DNA of 64,000 nt. It comes from Asanoa hainanensis. GTDB lineage: Bacteria; Actinomycetota; Actinomycetes; Mycobacteriales; Micromonosporaceae. The notes below the pieces were generated by a model that saw only the letters and a program-made list of their open reading frames with translations, had not been told where the DNA came from and ran no database searches. The stretch's first letter is position 1. Each line of letters opens with the position of its first letter. Position numbers and translations under genes: made by a program. Positions 15,319 to 22,639 of the stretch are shown piece after piece. The stretch covers positions 186,001-250,000 of the forward strand of contig NZ_FZPH01000003.1 in NCBI RefSeq assembly GCF_900188485.1. The letters run 5' to 3'.

Positions 15319-15988
15319 GGTCGGGACCTTCCAGGACGGGGACCAGGCGCTCGACCCGGTCCGCGATCTCCTCGTACGCCCGCTCGAACGCCGCGTCGGT
15401 GTCGACGCGCGCGGGATCGGGGATCGACCAGTGCATCGCGGCCGGCGTGCCGGAGCGCTCGTGCGCCTGGTCGCACACCGAGATCACCAGGTCGCCCGGC
15501 CGGACGACCTGGTCGACGTGCACCGGACGCACGCGGCCGAGGCGCACTCCGTGGCGCCGGCCGACCCGCACCGCCCGCGGATGAACCTTCGCGGCCGGCT
15601 CCGTCCCGCCCGACGCCGTCGCGACCGCGGCCCGCTCGGCCAGCAGAGCCGCGGCCAACTGCGAGCGCGCCGAGTTGTGCGTGCACACGAAGACCACCCG
15701 TGGCGCCCGAATCGGCCGGGGTGCGAGCAGGCCCGCGAGCACCTCCCGCCGCAGCCGCAGATAGCTGCGCCGCCGGTCACCCTCCGACCTGGTCTTCGAG
15801 ATCAGGCTCGCGTCGGACAGCACGCCGAGGTGGTGCGCGATCAGGTTCGTCGGAAGGTCCAACAGCTGCGCCAACTCACCAGGTGACGCGTCGCTGACCG
15901 CGAGCCGGTCCACGATCGCCAACCGCGCCGGGTCACCGAGCGCCGCGTGGACCCGGGCCCGCTCGACCAAAGAAGCCTCAGTGTTCAT
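15311..15988 (-). CDS. ArsR-LMW phosphatase fusion
   Basis: 225 residues. Residues 1-90 form an ArsR-type winged helix (HAALGDPARLAIVDRLAVSD and LPTNLIAHHLGVLSDASL). Residues 95-225 form a low-molecular-weight phosphatase/arsenate reductase-like domain with the P-loop VVFVCTHNSARSQLAAALLA. It is the first gene of the fusion-arsC-aquaporin operon. Such fusions occur in actinomycete ars loci. Whether the second domain reduces arsenate or only senses it cannot be told from the sequence. Confidence 0.88.
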   Translation of the reverse strand: MNTEASLVERARVHAALGDPARLAIVDRLAVSDASPGELAQLLDLPTNLIAHHLGVLSDASLISKTRSEGDRRRSYLRLRREVLAGLLAPRPIRAPRVVFVCTHNSARSQLAAALLAERAAVATASGGTEPAAKVHPRAVRVGRRHGVRLGRVRPVHVDQVVRPGDLVISVCDQAHERSGTPAAMHWSIPDPARVDTDAAFERAYEEIADRVERLVPVLEGPDRV

Positions 15989-16005
15989 TGAGGCAATGAT
16001 GATTG
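15986..16005. promoter_or_regulatory. Overlapping inverted repeats at the start of the ars operon
   Basis: CATTG-AGG-CAATG (15986-15998) and CAAT-GATG-ATTG (15994-16005) overlap each other and the start codon of the ArsR fusion. The position suits autorepression by the ArsR domain. Confidence 0.45.
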
Positions 16006-16007
16006 AG

Positions 16008-17140
16008 CTATCCCCCGGCCGTCAAGCTGAAGGCGAGGCCGCCCGAGATCGAGTGGGTCGGCGACAGGCCCGTGGTCACCGCCGAAGCCCGGTTGCTCGA
16101 CTCGAATCCGCCGATGCCGAGTTGACCCCTGTTGTTCTCGCCCCACGCCCGCACGCCACCGTGGGTGATCGCGAGGCTGTGGCCGTTGGCGCTGAAGCCG
16201 TCGTAACCGGCGGCGACAGCCGAAGCCCCGGTCAGGCCGAGTACGTCGACGGGTACGAGGCGCGGCGTGTTCGTGCCGTCGCCGAGCTGGCCGGACGCGT
16301 TGCTGCCCCACGCCTTGACCCGGCCGTTGGTCGGCAGCGCCAAGGAGTGGCCGAACCCGCCGTCAACGGACTTGACCCGCACGCCGCGCAGGCCGACCAC
16401 CGCGACCGGGGTGGGCTGCACGCTGACCGCGTTGCTGCCGTTTCCGACCTGGCCCTCGTTGTTGAGGCCCCAACCGCGCGCCGAGCCGTCGGCCAGCACC
16501 GCCAAGCTGTGGAACAGGCCCGCGCCGATGCTCGTCGCCCGCTGCGGGAGCGGCACCGTGAGCGGCACCGGGTGCGGCTGGTTGTCGGCCGTGCCCTGGC
16601 CGAGCTCGCCAGAGCTGTTGAGTCCCCAGGCCAGGACGGTGCCGTCGGCCAGCAGGGCCAGCGCGGTGCTGTTTCCGGCGGCGATCGCGGTCACGTGACC
16701 AGGCAGCCCCAAAACCTCGACCGGAAGGGTGCGGTCCGATGTGGTGCCGTCGCCCAGTTGGCCCGACGAGTTCTGGCCCCAGGCGCGCAGCGTGCCGTCC
16801 CGCAGGAGGGCGAGGCTGAACCGGCCGCCGGCGGCAACGGCCGTGACCTCACGCAGGCTGGCCACGCTTCCCGGGATCGGTCGCGAGGTGTGCGTGCCGT
16901 CATCGAGCTGGCCGAAGTCGTTGCCTCCCCAGGCTTTCACCGTGCCGTTGGACAGCAGGGCCAGGCCGTGCCTGGCACCCGCGGAGACCGCCCGCACGGT
17001 GTGCGGGCCGGCCACGGTCACCGCTGACGGCCGGGTCTCCGTCTCCCCGACCGTCCCGATGCCTAGCTGTCCGACGAAGTTGTATCCCCAGGATTCGGCC
17101 TGGCTGCCATCCCGACTCGGCGCTGCCGACTCGCATCTGT
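16008..17140 (-). pseudogene. RCC1-repeat protein copy without a start or signal peptide
   Basis: The frame encodes seven RCC1-type repeats of the form AWG-N-SGQLGDG, ending FSLTAGG. It is closely similar to the neighbouring gene at 17203-18441. Reading upstream, homology continues to AESWGYNFVGQLGIG (about 17100). No ATG, GTG or TTG is found in frame between there and the upstream stop, and the signal peptide region is missing. The first usable start (GTG, 17021) would cut into the first blade. It lies directly downstream of a 14-bp terminator hairpin. Probably a 5'-truncated tandem duplicate. Confidence 0.7.
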
Positions 17141-17156
17141 TTCCCGCGGTGAGAAA

Positions 17157-17196
17157 CGACGAGGGCCTCGCCCGGATCCGGTCGAGGCCCTCGTCG
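17157..17196 (-). terminator. 14-bp stem terminator between the RCC1 copies
   Basis: CGACGAGGGCCTCG (17157-17170) pairs perfectly with CGAGGCCCTCGTCG (17183-17196) around a 12-nt loop, directly after the stop of the intact RCC1 gene on the minus strand. No T-tract. Confidence 0.75.
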
Positions 17197-17202
17197 GCGT
17201 GG

Positions 17203-18441
17203 TTAGGAAGCCAAGCTGAACTGGAAGCCGGCCGAGATCGACCGCGTCGTAGCCAGGCCTGTGGTCACCGGCTGAGCCCGGTTGGTCGACTCGGTGCTCC
17301 CGATCCCGAGCTGACCCCTGTTGTTCTCGCCCCACGCCAGCACGTCGCCGCGGGCGATCGCGAGGCTGTGCCCGAAGGGGCTGCCGCCGGTGTAGCCGGC
17401 CGCGACGGCGGTCGCGCCGGTCACGCCGAGCACGTCGACCGGGGTGTTCGACTCGGTGTTGGTGCCGTCGCCGAGCTGGCCGGCGGTGTTGCTGCCCCAG
17501 GCCTTGACGCGGCCGTTGGTGAGCAGGGCCAGTGTGTGGCCGAACCCGCCGTCCACGGACTTGACGCGTACGCCGGACAGGCCCAGGGTGGCGACCGGGC
17601 TGGGCTGCGGGGTGACGAAGTTGCCGATCCCGAGCTGGCCGGAGCCGTTGGCACCCCAACCGCGGAGCGAGCCGTCGGCCAGCACCGCGAGGCTGAAGAA
17701 CTCGCCCGCGCCGATGCTCGTCGCCCGCTGTGGCAGGGGCACCTCGAGCGGCGCCGGGTGCGGCTGGTTGTCGGCCGCGCCCTGCCCGAGCTCTCCGTCA
17801 CGGTTGTTGCCCCACGCCAGCACGGTGCCGTTGGCCAGCAACGCCAGGGCGGTGCCGTCGCCGGCGGCGATCGCGGTCACGCGACCGGGCAGCCCGGAGA
17901 CCTCGACCGGGAGACTCCGGTTGGCGGTGGTGCCGTCGCCCAGCTCACCCGAGAAGTTCCCACCCCATGCCCGGAGCGTGCCGTCCCGCAGGAGGGCGAG
18001 GCTGAAATGGCCGCCGGCCGCGACGGCCGTGACCCCGCTCAAGCCCGCGACGCTGCCCGGGATCGTGCGCGAGACCTGGGTGCCGTCACCGAGCTCCCCG
18101 GACTCGTTGGATCCCCATGCTTTCACCGTGCCGTTGGAGAGCAACGCCAGGCCGTGGTTGTCACCCGCCGAGACCGCGCGCACGGTGTGCGGGCCGGCCA
18201 CCGTCACGGCCGTCGTCCGGAACTCCGTTATCCCGGCCGAACCGATGCCGAGCTGTCCGACGGAGTTGCTTCCCCAGGCTTCGGCGTGACTACCGCGCTG
18301 GCCACCGCCCCCGCCGTGATCACCCCAATCGCCACCGGTCGGTGCCGCCGACGCCGGCGCGCCCAACACACTAGGCAGGGCCAGCAACGCCCCGACAACT
18401 ACGGCGGCGAGACGGCGCCGCCCTATGACCTGTGCCCGCAT
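17203..18441 (-). CDS. Secreted seven-bladed RCC1-repeat protein
   Basis: 412 residues from the ATG at 18441; the run GGGGGGAAG upstream serves as ribosome-binding site. An earlier in-frame start at 18501 would precede the signal peptide. The signal peptide (RRRLAAVVVGALLALPSVLG, cleavage near ASAAP) is followed by a Gly-rich linker. Seven RCC1 repeats follow, each with an AWG-x-N-x-x-GxLGxG core (for example AWGSNESGELGDG), giving a beta-propeller. The role of bacterial extracellular RCC1 proteins is unknown; adhesion or ligand binding is plausible. Confidence 0.88.
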   Translation of the reverse strand: MRAQVIGRRRLAAVVVGALLALPSVLGAPASAAPTGGDWGDHGGGGGQRGSHAEAWGSNSVGQLGIGSAGITEFRTTAVTVAGPHTVRAVSAGDNHGLALLSNGTVKAWGSNESGELGDGTQVSRTIPGSVAGLSGVTAVAAGGHFSLALLRDGTLRAWGGNFSGELGDGTTANRSLPVEVSGLPGRVTAIAAGDGTALALLANGTVLAWGNNRDGELGQGAADNQPHPAPLEVPLPQRATSIGAGEFFSLAVLADGSLRGWGANGSGQLGIGNFVTPQPSPVATLGLSGVRVKSVDGGFGHTLALLTNGRVKAWGSNTAGQLGDGTNTESNTPVDVLGVTGATAVAAGYTGGSPFGHSLAIARGDVLAWGENNRGQLGIGSTESTNRAQPVTTGLATTRSISAGFQFSLAS

Positions 18442-18582
18442 ATGGCTTCCCCCCGGTGAATGCGAACGCGGGCTGACCGCGCAAAAGCGCAGCTCAGCCA
18501 CCCTGCGTCACATTACGCACTCAGGCCACTCCAGACCCGGGAAAAACTCACACGGCTGTGCGTCCAGCCACACGCGGCTAAC

Positions 18583-18634
18583 CGGACTCGCGAGACCGGT
18601 TACGCTCGACCGCGATCCGGACTAGCGAGTCCGC
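18583..18634. promoter_or_regulatory. Two palindromic operators upstream of the MFS gene
   Basis: CCGGACTCGCGAGACCGG (18583-18600) and CCGGACTAGCGAGTCCGC (18617-18634) are direct copies of one palindrome, 34 bp apart. The second lies just before the ribosome-binding site. A TetR-type repressor is expected, but none is encoded next to the gene. Confidence 0.65.
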
Positions 18635-18648
18635 TTATGGGGGGAACG

Positions 18649-20034
18649 ATGAGACACAACAGGGCACTCGCCGCCATGGGGCTCGGCACCCTCGCGTACG
18701 CGCTGGCCCAGACGACCGTGCTGCCAGCCCTGCCCGCGCTCGCGTCCGCGCTGCACACCGAGCCGCAGAGCGTCACCTGGATGTTGACCTCGTACCTGAT
18801 CGCCTCGGCGGTCCTCACCCCGGTCTTCAGCCGGCTCGGCGACCTCTTCGGCCGGCGCCGGCTGCTCGTGGTCGTGCTGGCGGTGTTCGCGGCCGGATCC
18901 GTGATCAGCGCGCTCTCCGCCAACCTGGGTGTGGTGCTGGCCGGTCGCGTGCTGCAGGGTGCCGGCGGCGGGGTCATCCCGCTGGCGGTGGGCATCGCCC
19001 GCTCGTCGTTCCCGGCCGAGCGCCGGGCCCCGGCGATCGGCCTGATCTCCGCGATCTTCGGCGTCGGCAGCGGCCTCGGCCTCGTGCTCGGCGGCCTGAT
19101 CGTGGACCACACCTCGTACACCTGGATCTTCTGGATCACCGCCGGCATGGCGGCCGTGGCGGCCGCAGCCGTCGGCCTCGGCATGCCGGAGACGGCGGGA
19201 CACTCGACGGGCGGGCGGGTCGACGTGGCCGGCACCCTGTTGCTGGCCGTCGGCGTGACGCTCCCGCTGCTCGCGATCAGCCGGGCCGGCGTCTGGGGTT
19301 GGACCTCCGGGCGCACGCTCGGCCTGATCGCCGCAGGGCTGGTCGTGCTGGTGCTGTTCGGCCTGGTGGAACGGCGCCGGGAACACCCGTTGGTCGATCT
19401 GGGGCTGCTGGTCCGGCCCTCGGTGCTGGTCACGAACATCACGACGTTCCTGGTCGGCTGCGGCATGTTCGGCGCGTTCGTGCTGGTGCCGCAGTTCGCC
19501 GAGGCGCCGGCGGGCACCGGCTACGGCTTCGGTGCCGATGCCACCCGTGCCGGCCTGCTCCTGCTGCCCGGGAGCCTGGCCATGATGGCCGGCGGCCCGA
19601 TCTCCGCGATGCTCTACCACCGCTACGGCGGCCGCGCCGCGCTCGCCGCTGCCGCCGGCGTGACGGCGCTCGGCTCGGTCCTGCTCGCCGTCGGGCACGG
19701 CAGCCAACTGGCGGTGCTGTGTTGGTCGTTCGTCGCGCTCTTCGGCGTCGGCGTCGCGCTGGCCGTGATCCCCACTACGGTCGTCCACGCGGTGCCGGCC
19801 GCCCGCGCGGCGGAGGCGGCCGGGGTCAACGCCCTGATCCGCTCCGTGGGCTCGTCGATCGGCACCCAGGTCATGGCCGGCATCCTGGTCGGCGGCGTGA
19901 CCGTCGGAAGCCGGTTCCCGCAGGCATCCGCGTACACCAGCGCGTTCCTGTTCTGTGCCGCCGGCGCCCTGGTGGCCGCGGTCGCAGCGGCCTTCATCCC
20001 CCGCGCGGCCGTCACCCCCGTGCCCGCGAGCTAG
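18649..20034 (+). CDS. MFS drug exporter
   Basis: 461 residues from the ATG at 18649, chosen because GGGGGGAAC precedes it; the ATG at 18637 lies within that run. About 14 membrane segments, with motif A-like GDLFGRRRLLVVVL (about 62-75) and ARSSFPAERRAPAIG. Drug:proton antiporter family. Likely controlled through the two palindromes directly upstream. Convergent with the XRE regulator gene, stop codons overlapping in CTAG. Confidence 0.9.
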   Translation: MRHNRALAAMGLGTLAYALAQTTVLPALPALASALHTEPQSVTWMLTSYLIASAVLTPVFSRLGDLFGRRRLLVVVLAVFAAGSVISALSANLGVVLAGRVLQGAGGGVIPLAVGIARSSFPAERRAPAIGLISAIFGVGSGLGLVLGGLIVDHTSYTWIFWITAGMAAVAAAAVGLGMPETAGHSTGGRVDVAGTLLLAVGVTLPLLAISRAGVWGWTSGRTLGLIAAGLVVLVLFGLVERRREHPLVDLGLLVRPSVLVTNITTFLVGCGMFGAFVLVPQFAEAPAGTGYGFGADATRAGLLLLPGSLAMMAGGPISAMLYHRYGGRAALAAAAGVTALGSVLLAVGHGSQLAVLCWSFVALFGVGVALAVIPTTVVHAVPAARAAEAAGVNALIRSVGSSIGTQVMAGILVGGVTVGSRFPQASAYTSAFLFCAAGALVAAVAAAFIPRAAVTPVPAS

Positions 20035-20832
20035 GCCAGGTCCAGCAGGGCTTCCTCGGACGGCGACCCGGGGTCGGCCGTGTAGATGACCATGCGCTGG
20101 TCCTGGTCGGCGATGTCGAGCACGTCGCAGTTGACCGTGACCGGGCCGACCCGCGGGTGCGCGAAGGTCTTGCGCAGCGTGTGGTGGGCGGAGACGTCGT
20201 GGGAGCGCCACAACCGGGCGAACTCGGCGCTCCCGGCCAGGAGGTCGGTCACGAGCGCCCGCAACTCCGGGTCGTCCGGGTAGCGGGCCCGCGGCCGCCC
20301 GCAGGTGGTGGGTCGCCGTGCGGCCGAAGGTGTCGGGGTCGGAGACGCCGTACAACCGGCGCGGACCCGGGTCCAGGAAGGTGCGGCGCAGCAGGTTGCG
20401 CTCGCGGGGCGGGACGGCGGAGAAGTCCTCCATGAGGGCGGCCGCGAGATCGTTCCAGGCGAGCACGTCGTACGTCGCGGAGGTCACGAACGCGGCCGCG
20501 CCCGGCAGGCGGCGGAGCAGTTCGAGGATGCTCGGGCGCACGTCGCGCGCGGGTCCGGGCGGCGGGCCGGGCGGCTCGCCCGCGAGATGGTGGAGGTGGG
20601 CACGCTCGGCGTCGGACAGGCCGAGCGCCCGGGCGAGGCCGGTCAGCACCTCGCGCGACGGCCGGGGGCCACGGGCCTGTTCCAGGCGCGTGTAGTACTC
20701 CGTCGAGATGAACGCCAGCCGCGCCACCTCCTCGCGCCGCAACCCCGGGGTGCGGCACCGCGGCGCGACCGGCACCGGGGTGATCCGCTCGCGGCGACTG
20801 CGCAGGAAGGCAGCCAGTTCCGCTCTGTTCAC
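20031..20832 (-). pseudogene. MmyB-like XRE regulator with a frameshift
   Basis: Reads from a GTG at 20832 (VNRAELAAFLRSRRERITP) through an HTH_31/XRE domain (about 5-75) and into a MmyB-type ligand domain as far as GRTATHHLRAA. Homology then continues in another frame with RYPDDPELRALVTDLLAGSA to the stop at 20031. The shift lies in the G/C run at about 20284-20293, and removing one base restores a 266-residue protein. Either a genuine mutation or a homopolymer error. It is divergent from the SDR gene, with a 27-bp inverted repeat between them, the usual arrangement for this regulator-reductase pair. Confidence 0.8.
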
Positions 20833-20863
20833 CGTTCCCAGTGTGCCCGGCGCCGGCGCGAGC

Positions 20864-20890
20864 CAGCCAGGTACCGCTGGTGCCTGGCTG
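20864..20890. promoter_or_regulatory. 27-bp inverted repeat between the XRE regulator and SDR
   Basis: CAGCCAGGTACC (20864-20875) and GGTGCCTGGCTG (20879-20890) are reverse complements with one mismatch around GCT. The element sits midway in the divergent region and is the probable operator of the XRE/MmyB-like protein. Confidence 0.7.
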
Positions 20891-20920
20891 ACCTCGCTGC
20901 CCCGCACGACGCTCGAACGC

Positions 20921-21682
20921 ATGACAAACTTGTTGGCCGAAAAGGTCGCATTCGTCACCGGCGCGGGCCGGGGAATCGGCGCCGCCGCCGCGCGGCTGTT
21001 CGCCCGGGAGGGCGCGCGGGTGGTGCTCGCCGCCCGCACCGACAGCGAACTGAACGCGGTGGCCGAGGACATCCGGGCGGCGGGCGGCACCGCGCATCAT
21101 GTGGTGTGTGACCTGGGCGACGGCGCCAGCGTGCGGGCGGCGGTGGCCCAGGTGGTCGATCTGCACGGCCGGCTCGACGTCGCGTTCAACAACGGTGCGA
21201 CGTTCGTGCCGCCCGGTCCGATGGACGAGCTCTCGGAGGAGCGGTTCGACCACCTCTACACCGTGAACCTCAAGGGCGTCTGGCTGGCCATGGTCGCCGA
21301 GGTCAACGCGATCCGGGCGACCGCCGGGACGGGCGCCATCGTCAACAACTCGTCGATCGGCAGCCTGATGGGCAATCCCCAGCTTCCGGTGTACGGAGCG
21401 ATGAAACGCGCGGTCAACAGCCTGACCGAGTCGGCGGCCATCACGTACGGGCCGGAAGGCATCCGCGTCAATGCGATCGCACCCGGCAACACGGCGACGA
21501 AGATGATCGACACCTGGGCGGCCCACTCCCCCGGCCTGGTCGAGCGCCTCACCGCGCTCACGCCCCTCGGCCGCGCCGCGCGGCCGGAGGAGATCGCCGA
21601 GGCCGCGGCCTGGCTCCTGAGCGACCGCGCGTCCTGGGTGACAGGCACGATCCTGCGCGTCGACGGCGGCGCCCGCGCTTAG
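20921..21682 (+). CDS. SDR family oxidoreductase
   Basis: 253 residues from the ATG at 20921, the first start downstream of the operator. TGAGRGIG (about 12-19), FNNGA in place of the usual NNAG, catalytic Ser near NNSSIGS, and YGAMK (Tyr/Lys). It ends GTILRVDGG, the classical SDR C-terminus. Divergent from the frameshifted XRE regulator, which probably controls it. Its stop codon forms the left edge of a terminator hairpin shared with the PspC gene. Confidence 0.9.
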   Translation: MTNLLAEKVAFVTGAGRGIGAAAARLFAREGARVVLAARTDSELNAVAEDIRAAGGTAHHVVCDLGDGASVRAAVAQVVDLHGRLDVAFNNGATFVPPGPMDELSEERFDHLYTVNLKGVWLAMVAEVNAIRATAGTGAIVNNSSIGSLMGNPQLPVYGAMKRAVNSLTESAAITYGPEGIRVNAIAPGNTATKMIDTWAAHSPGLVERLTALTPLGRAARPEEIAEAAAWLLSDRASWVTGTILRVDGGARA

Positions 21683-21721
21683 GGTCTGTCCTGCCGATCA
21701 ACGCGGCCTGGACGGACCCTA
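21680..21721. terminator. Bidirectional terminator flanked by both stop codons
   Basis: TAGGGTCTGTCC (21680-21691) pairs with GGACGGACCCTA (21710-21721), with one G-U pair and an 18-nt loop. The first three bases of each arm are the TAG stops of the two convergent genes. Confidence 0.75.
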
Positions 21722-22213
21722 GGCGACGGCCGGGCTGTCGCGTTGGCGCTCGTATTCCGCGAACGTCGGGACGACCGGGAGCACGAACAGCAGCACCAGG
21801 TAAGGGATCGCGAGTAGGCCGCCCGTGAAGACGAGCAGGGCGAGCGCGATCGTCCGGGTCCAGTCGAGGCTGAAGTCGCCGTAGGCGGACAGGCCTCCGC
21901 AGATGCCGCCGAACCACTGCTTCTCCTGGATGCGGCAGAGGAAGCGGCCGCGGGGTGGCGACGAGTGTGCGACGCCCACCGGGCCGAGGTCGGCCAGGAT
22001 TGCCGTCATCTGGGTGCCGGTCAGCACGTCGTGGGTGCTCAGGCGGTCGCCGATCGCCGACTCGAGGTCGCGGACGATCTCGTCGGCGTCGGGGTCGAAG
22101 CGCAGCCTGGCCCGGGCGTCGTCGAGGTAGCGGCGCAGGGTGTCGCGGGCGTCGGGGGTGGCGGGGAAGGCCGCGGCGTGCCCGGTCAGGCGGAGGGAGA
22201 TCGGCTCGGCCAT
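21719..22213 (-). CDS. PspC-domain membrane protein with HAAS-like N-terminus
   Basis: 164 residues. The N-terminal helical region (about 1-80, including RRYLDDARARLRFDPDADEI and AIGDRLSTHDVLT) resembles the small helical domain often encoded beside PadR regulators. A PspC domain (about 95-150) has WFGGICGGLSAYGDFSLDWT and a hydrophobic pair of helices. PspC proteins sit in the inner membrane and take part in envelope stress sensing. It starts 3 nt after the padR stop, so the two form an operon. Confidence 0.82.
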   Translation of the reverse strand: MAEPISLRLTGHAAAFPATPDARDTLRRYLDDARARLRFDPDADEIVRDLESAIGDRLSTHDVLTGTQMTAILADLGPVGVAHSSPPRGRFLCRIQEKQWFGGICGGLSAYGDFSLDWTRTIALALLVFTGGLLAIPYLVLLFVLPVVPTFAEYERQRDSPAVA

Positions 22214-22216
22214 GGC

Positions 22217-22540
22217 TCACAGTCCAATCGTGTCGATCATGTAGGACAGCTCGTTCCAGTACGAGCGGAACGACGCCAACTGAGCCCGGCCAGCATCCGT
22301 CAGGGAGAAGTATTTCCGCGGTGGGCCGGACAGGGACTCGCGCCACTCGTGCTCGACCAGCCCGTCCCGGCGGAGCGTGCTCAGCAGCGGATAGAGCGCG
22401 CCCTCCTGGGCCGGGAACCCCACCTCGTGCAACGCCGCGAGGATCTCCGCCGCGTAGCGCTGTTGCGTGGAGACCGCGGCCAGGACGAGGGGTTCGAGCA
22501 GGCCGCGCCGCAGCGCGACGAGCTTCGGGTCGGCCTGCAT
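22217..22540 (-). CDS. PadR family regulator
   Basis: 107 residues from the ATG at 22540. An upstream frame to 22585 would run through the operator. Winged helix with LEPLVLAAVSTQQRYAAEIL, GALYPLLSTLRRDGLVEHEW and PRKYFSLTDAGRAQL. The operator TACCTTGC-CACA-GCAAGGTA lies 6 bp upstream, so the gene is autoregulated. It is co-transcribed with the PspC gene. Confidence 0.9.
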   Translation of the reverse strand: MQADPKLVALRRGLLEPLVLAAVSTQQRYAAEILAALHEVGFPAQEGALYPLLSTLRRDGLVEHEWRESLSGPPRKYFSLTDAGRAQLASFRSYWNELSYMIDTIGL

Positions 22541-22546
22541 GGCTAC

Positions 22547-22566
22547 TACCTTGCCACAGCAAGGTA
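22547..22566. promoter_or_regulatory. PadR operator
   Basis: TACCTTGC-CACA-GCAAGGTA is a perfect 8+4+8 palindrome directly upstream of the padR start. It overlaps the expected -10 or leader region. Confidence 0.7.
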
Positions 22567-22639
22567 CCTTTCGACAACCCAACAAAAACAGGCGCCGCCG
22601 GGCCGGTGAGGCCTCGGCGGCGCCTGCCGGCGCCAGCGT

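Noticed and set aside
18622-21090. An 822-codon minus-strand frame
   Set aside because: Only its first part (about 20280-20832) is real, the N-terminal half of the frameshifted XRE regulator. The rest is antisense to the MFS gene.
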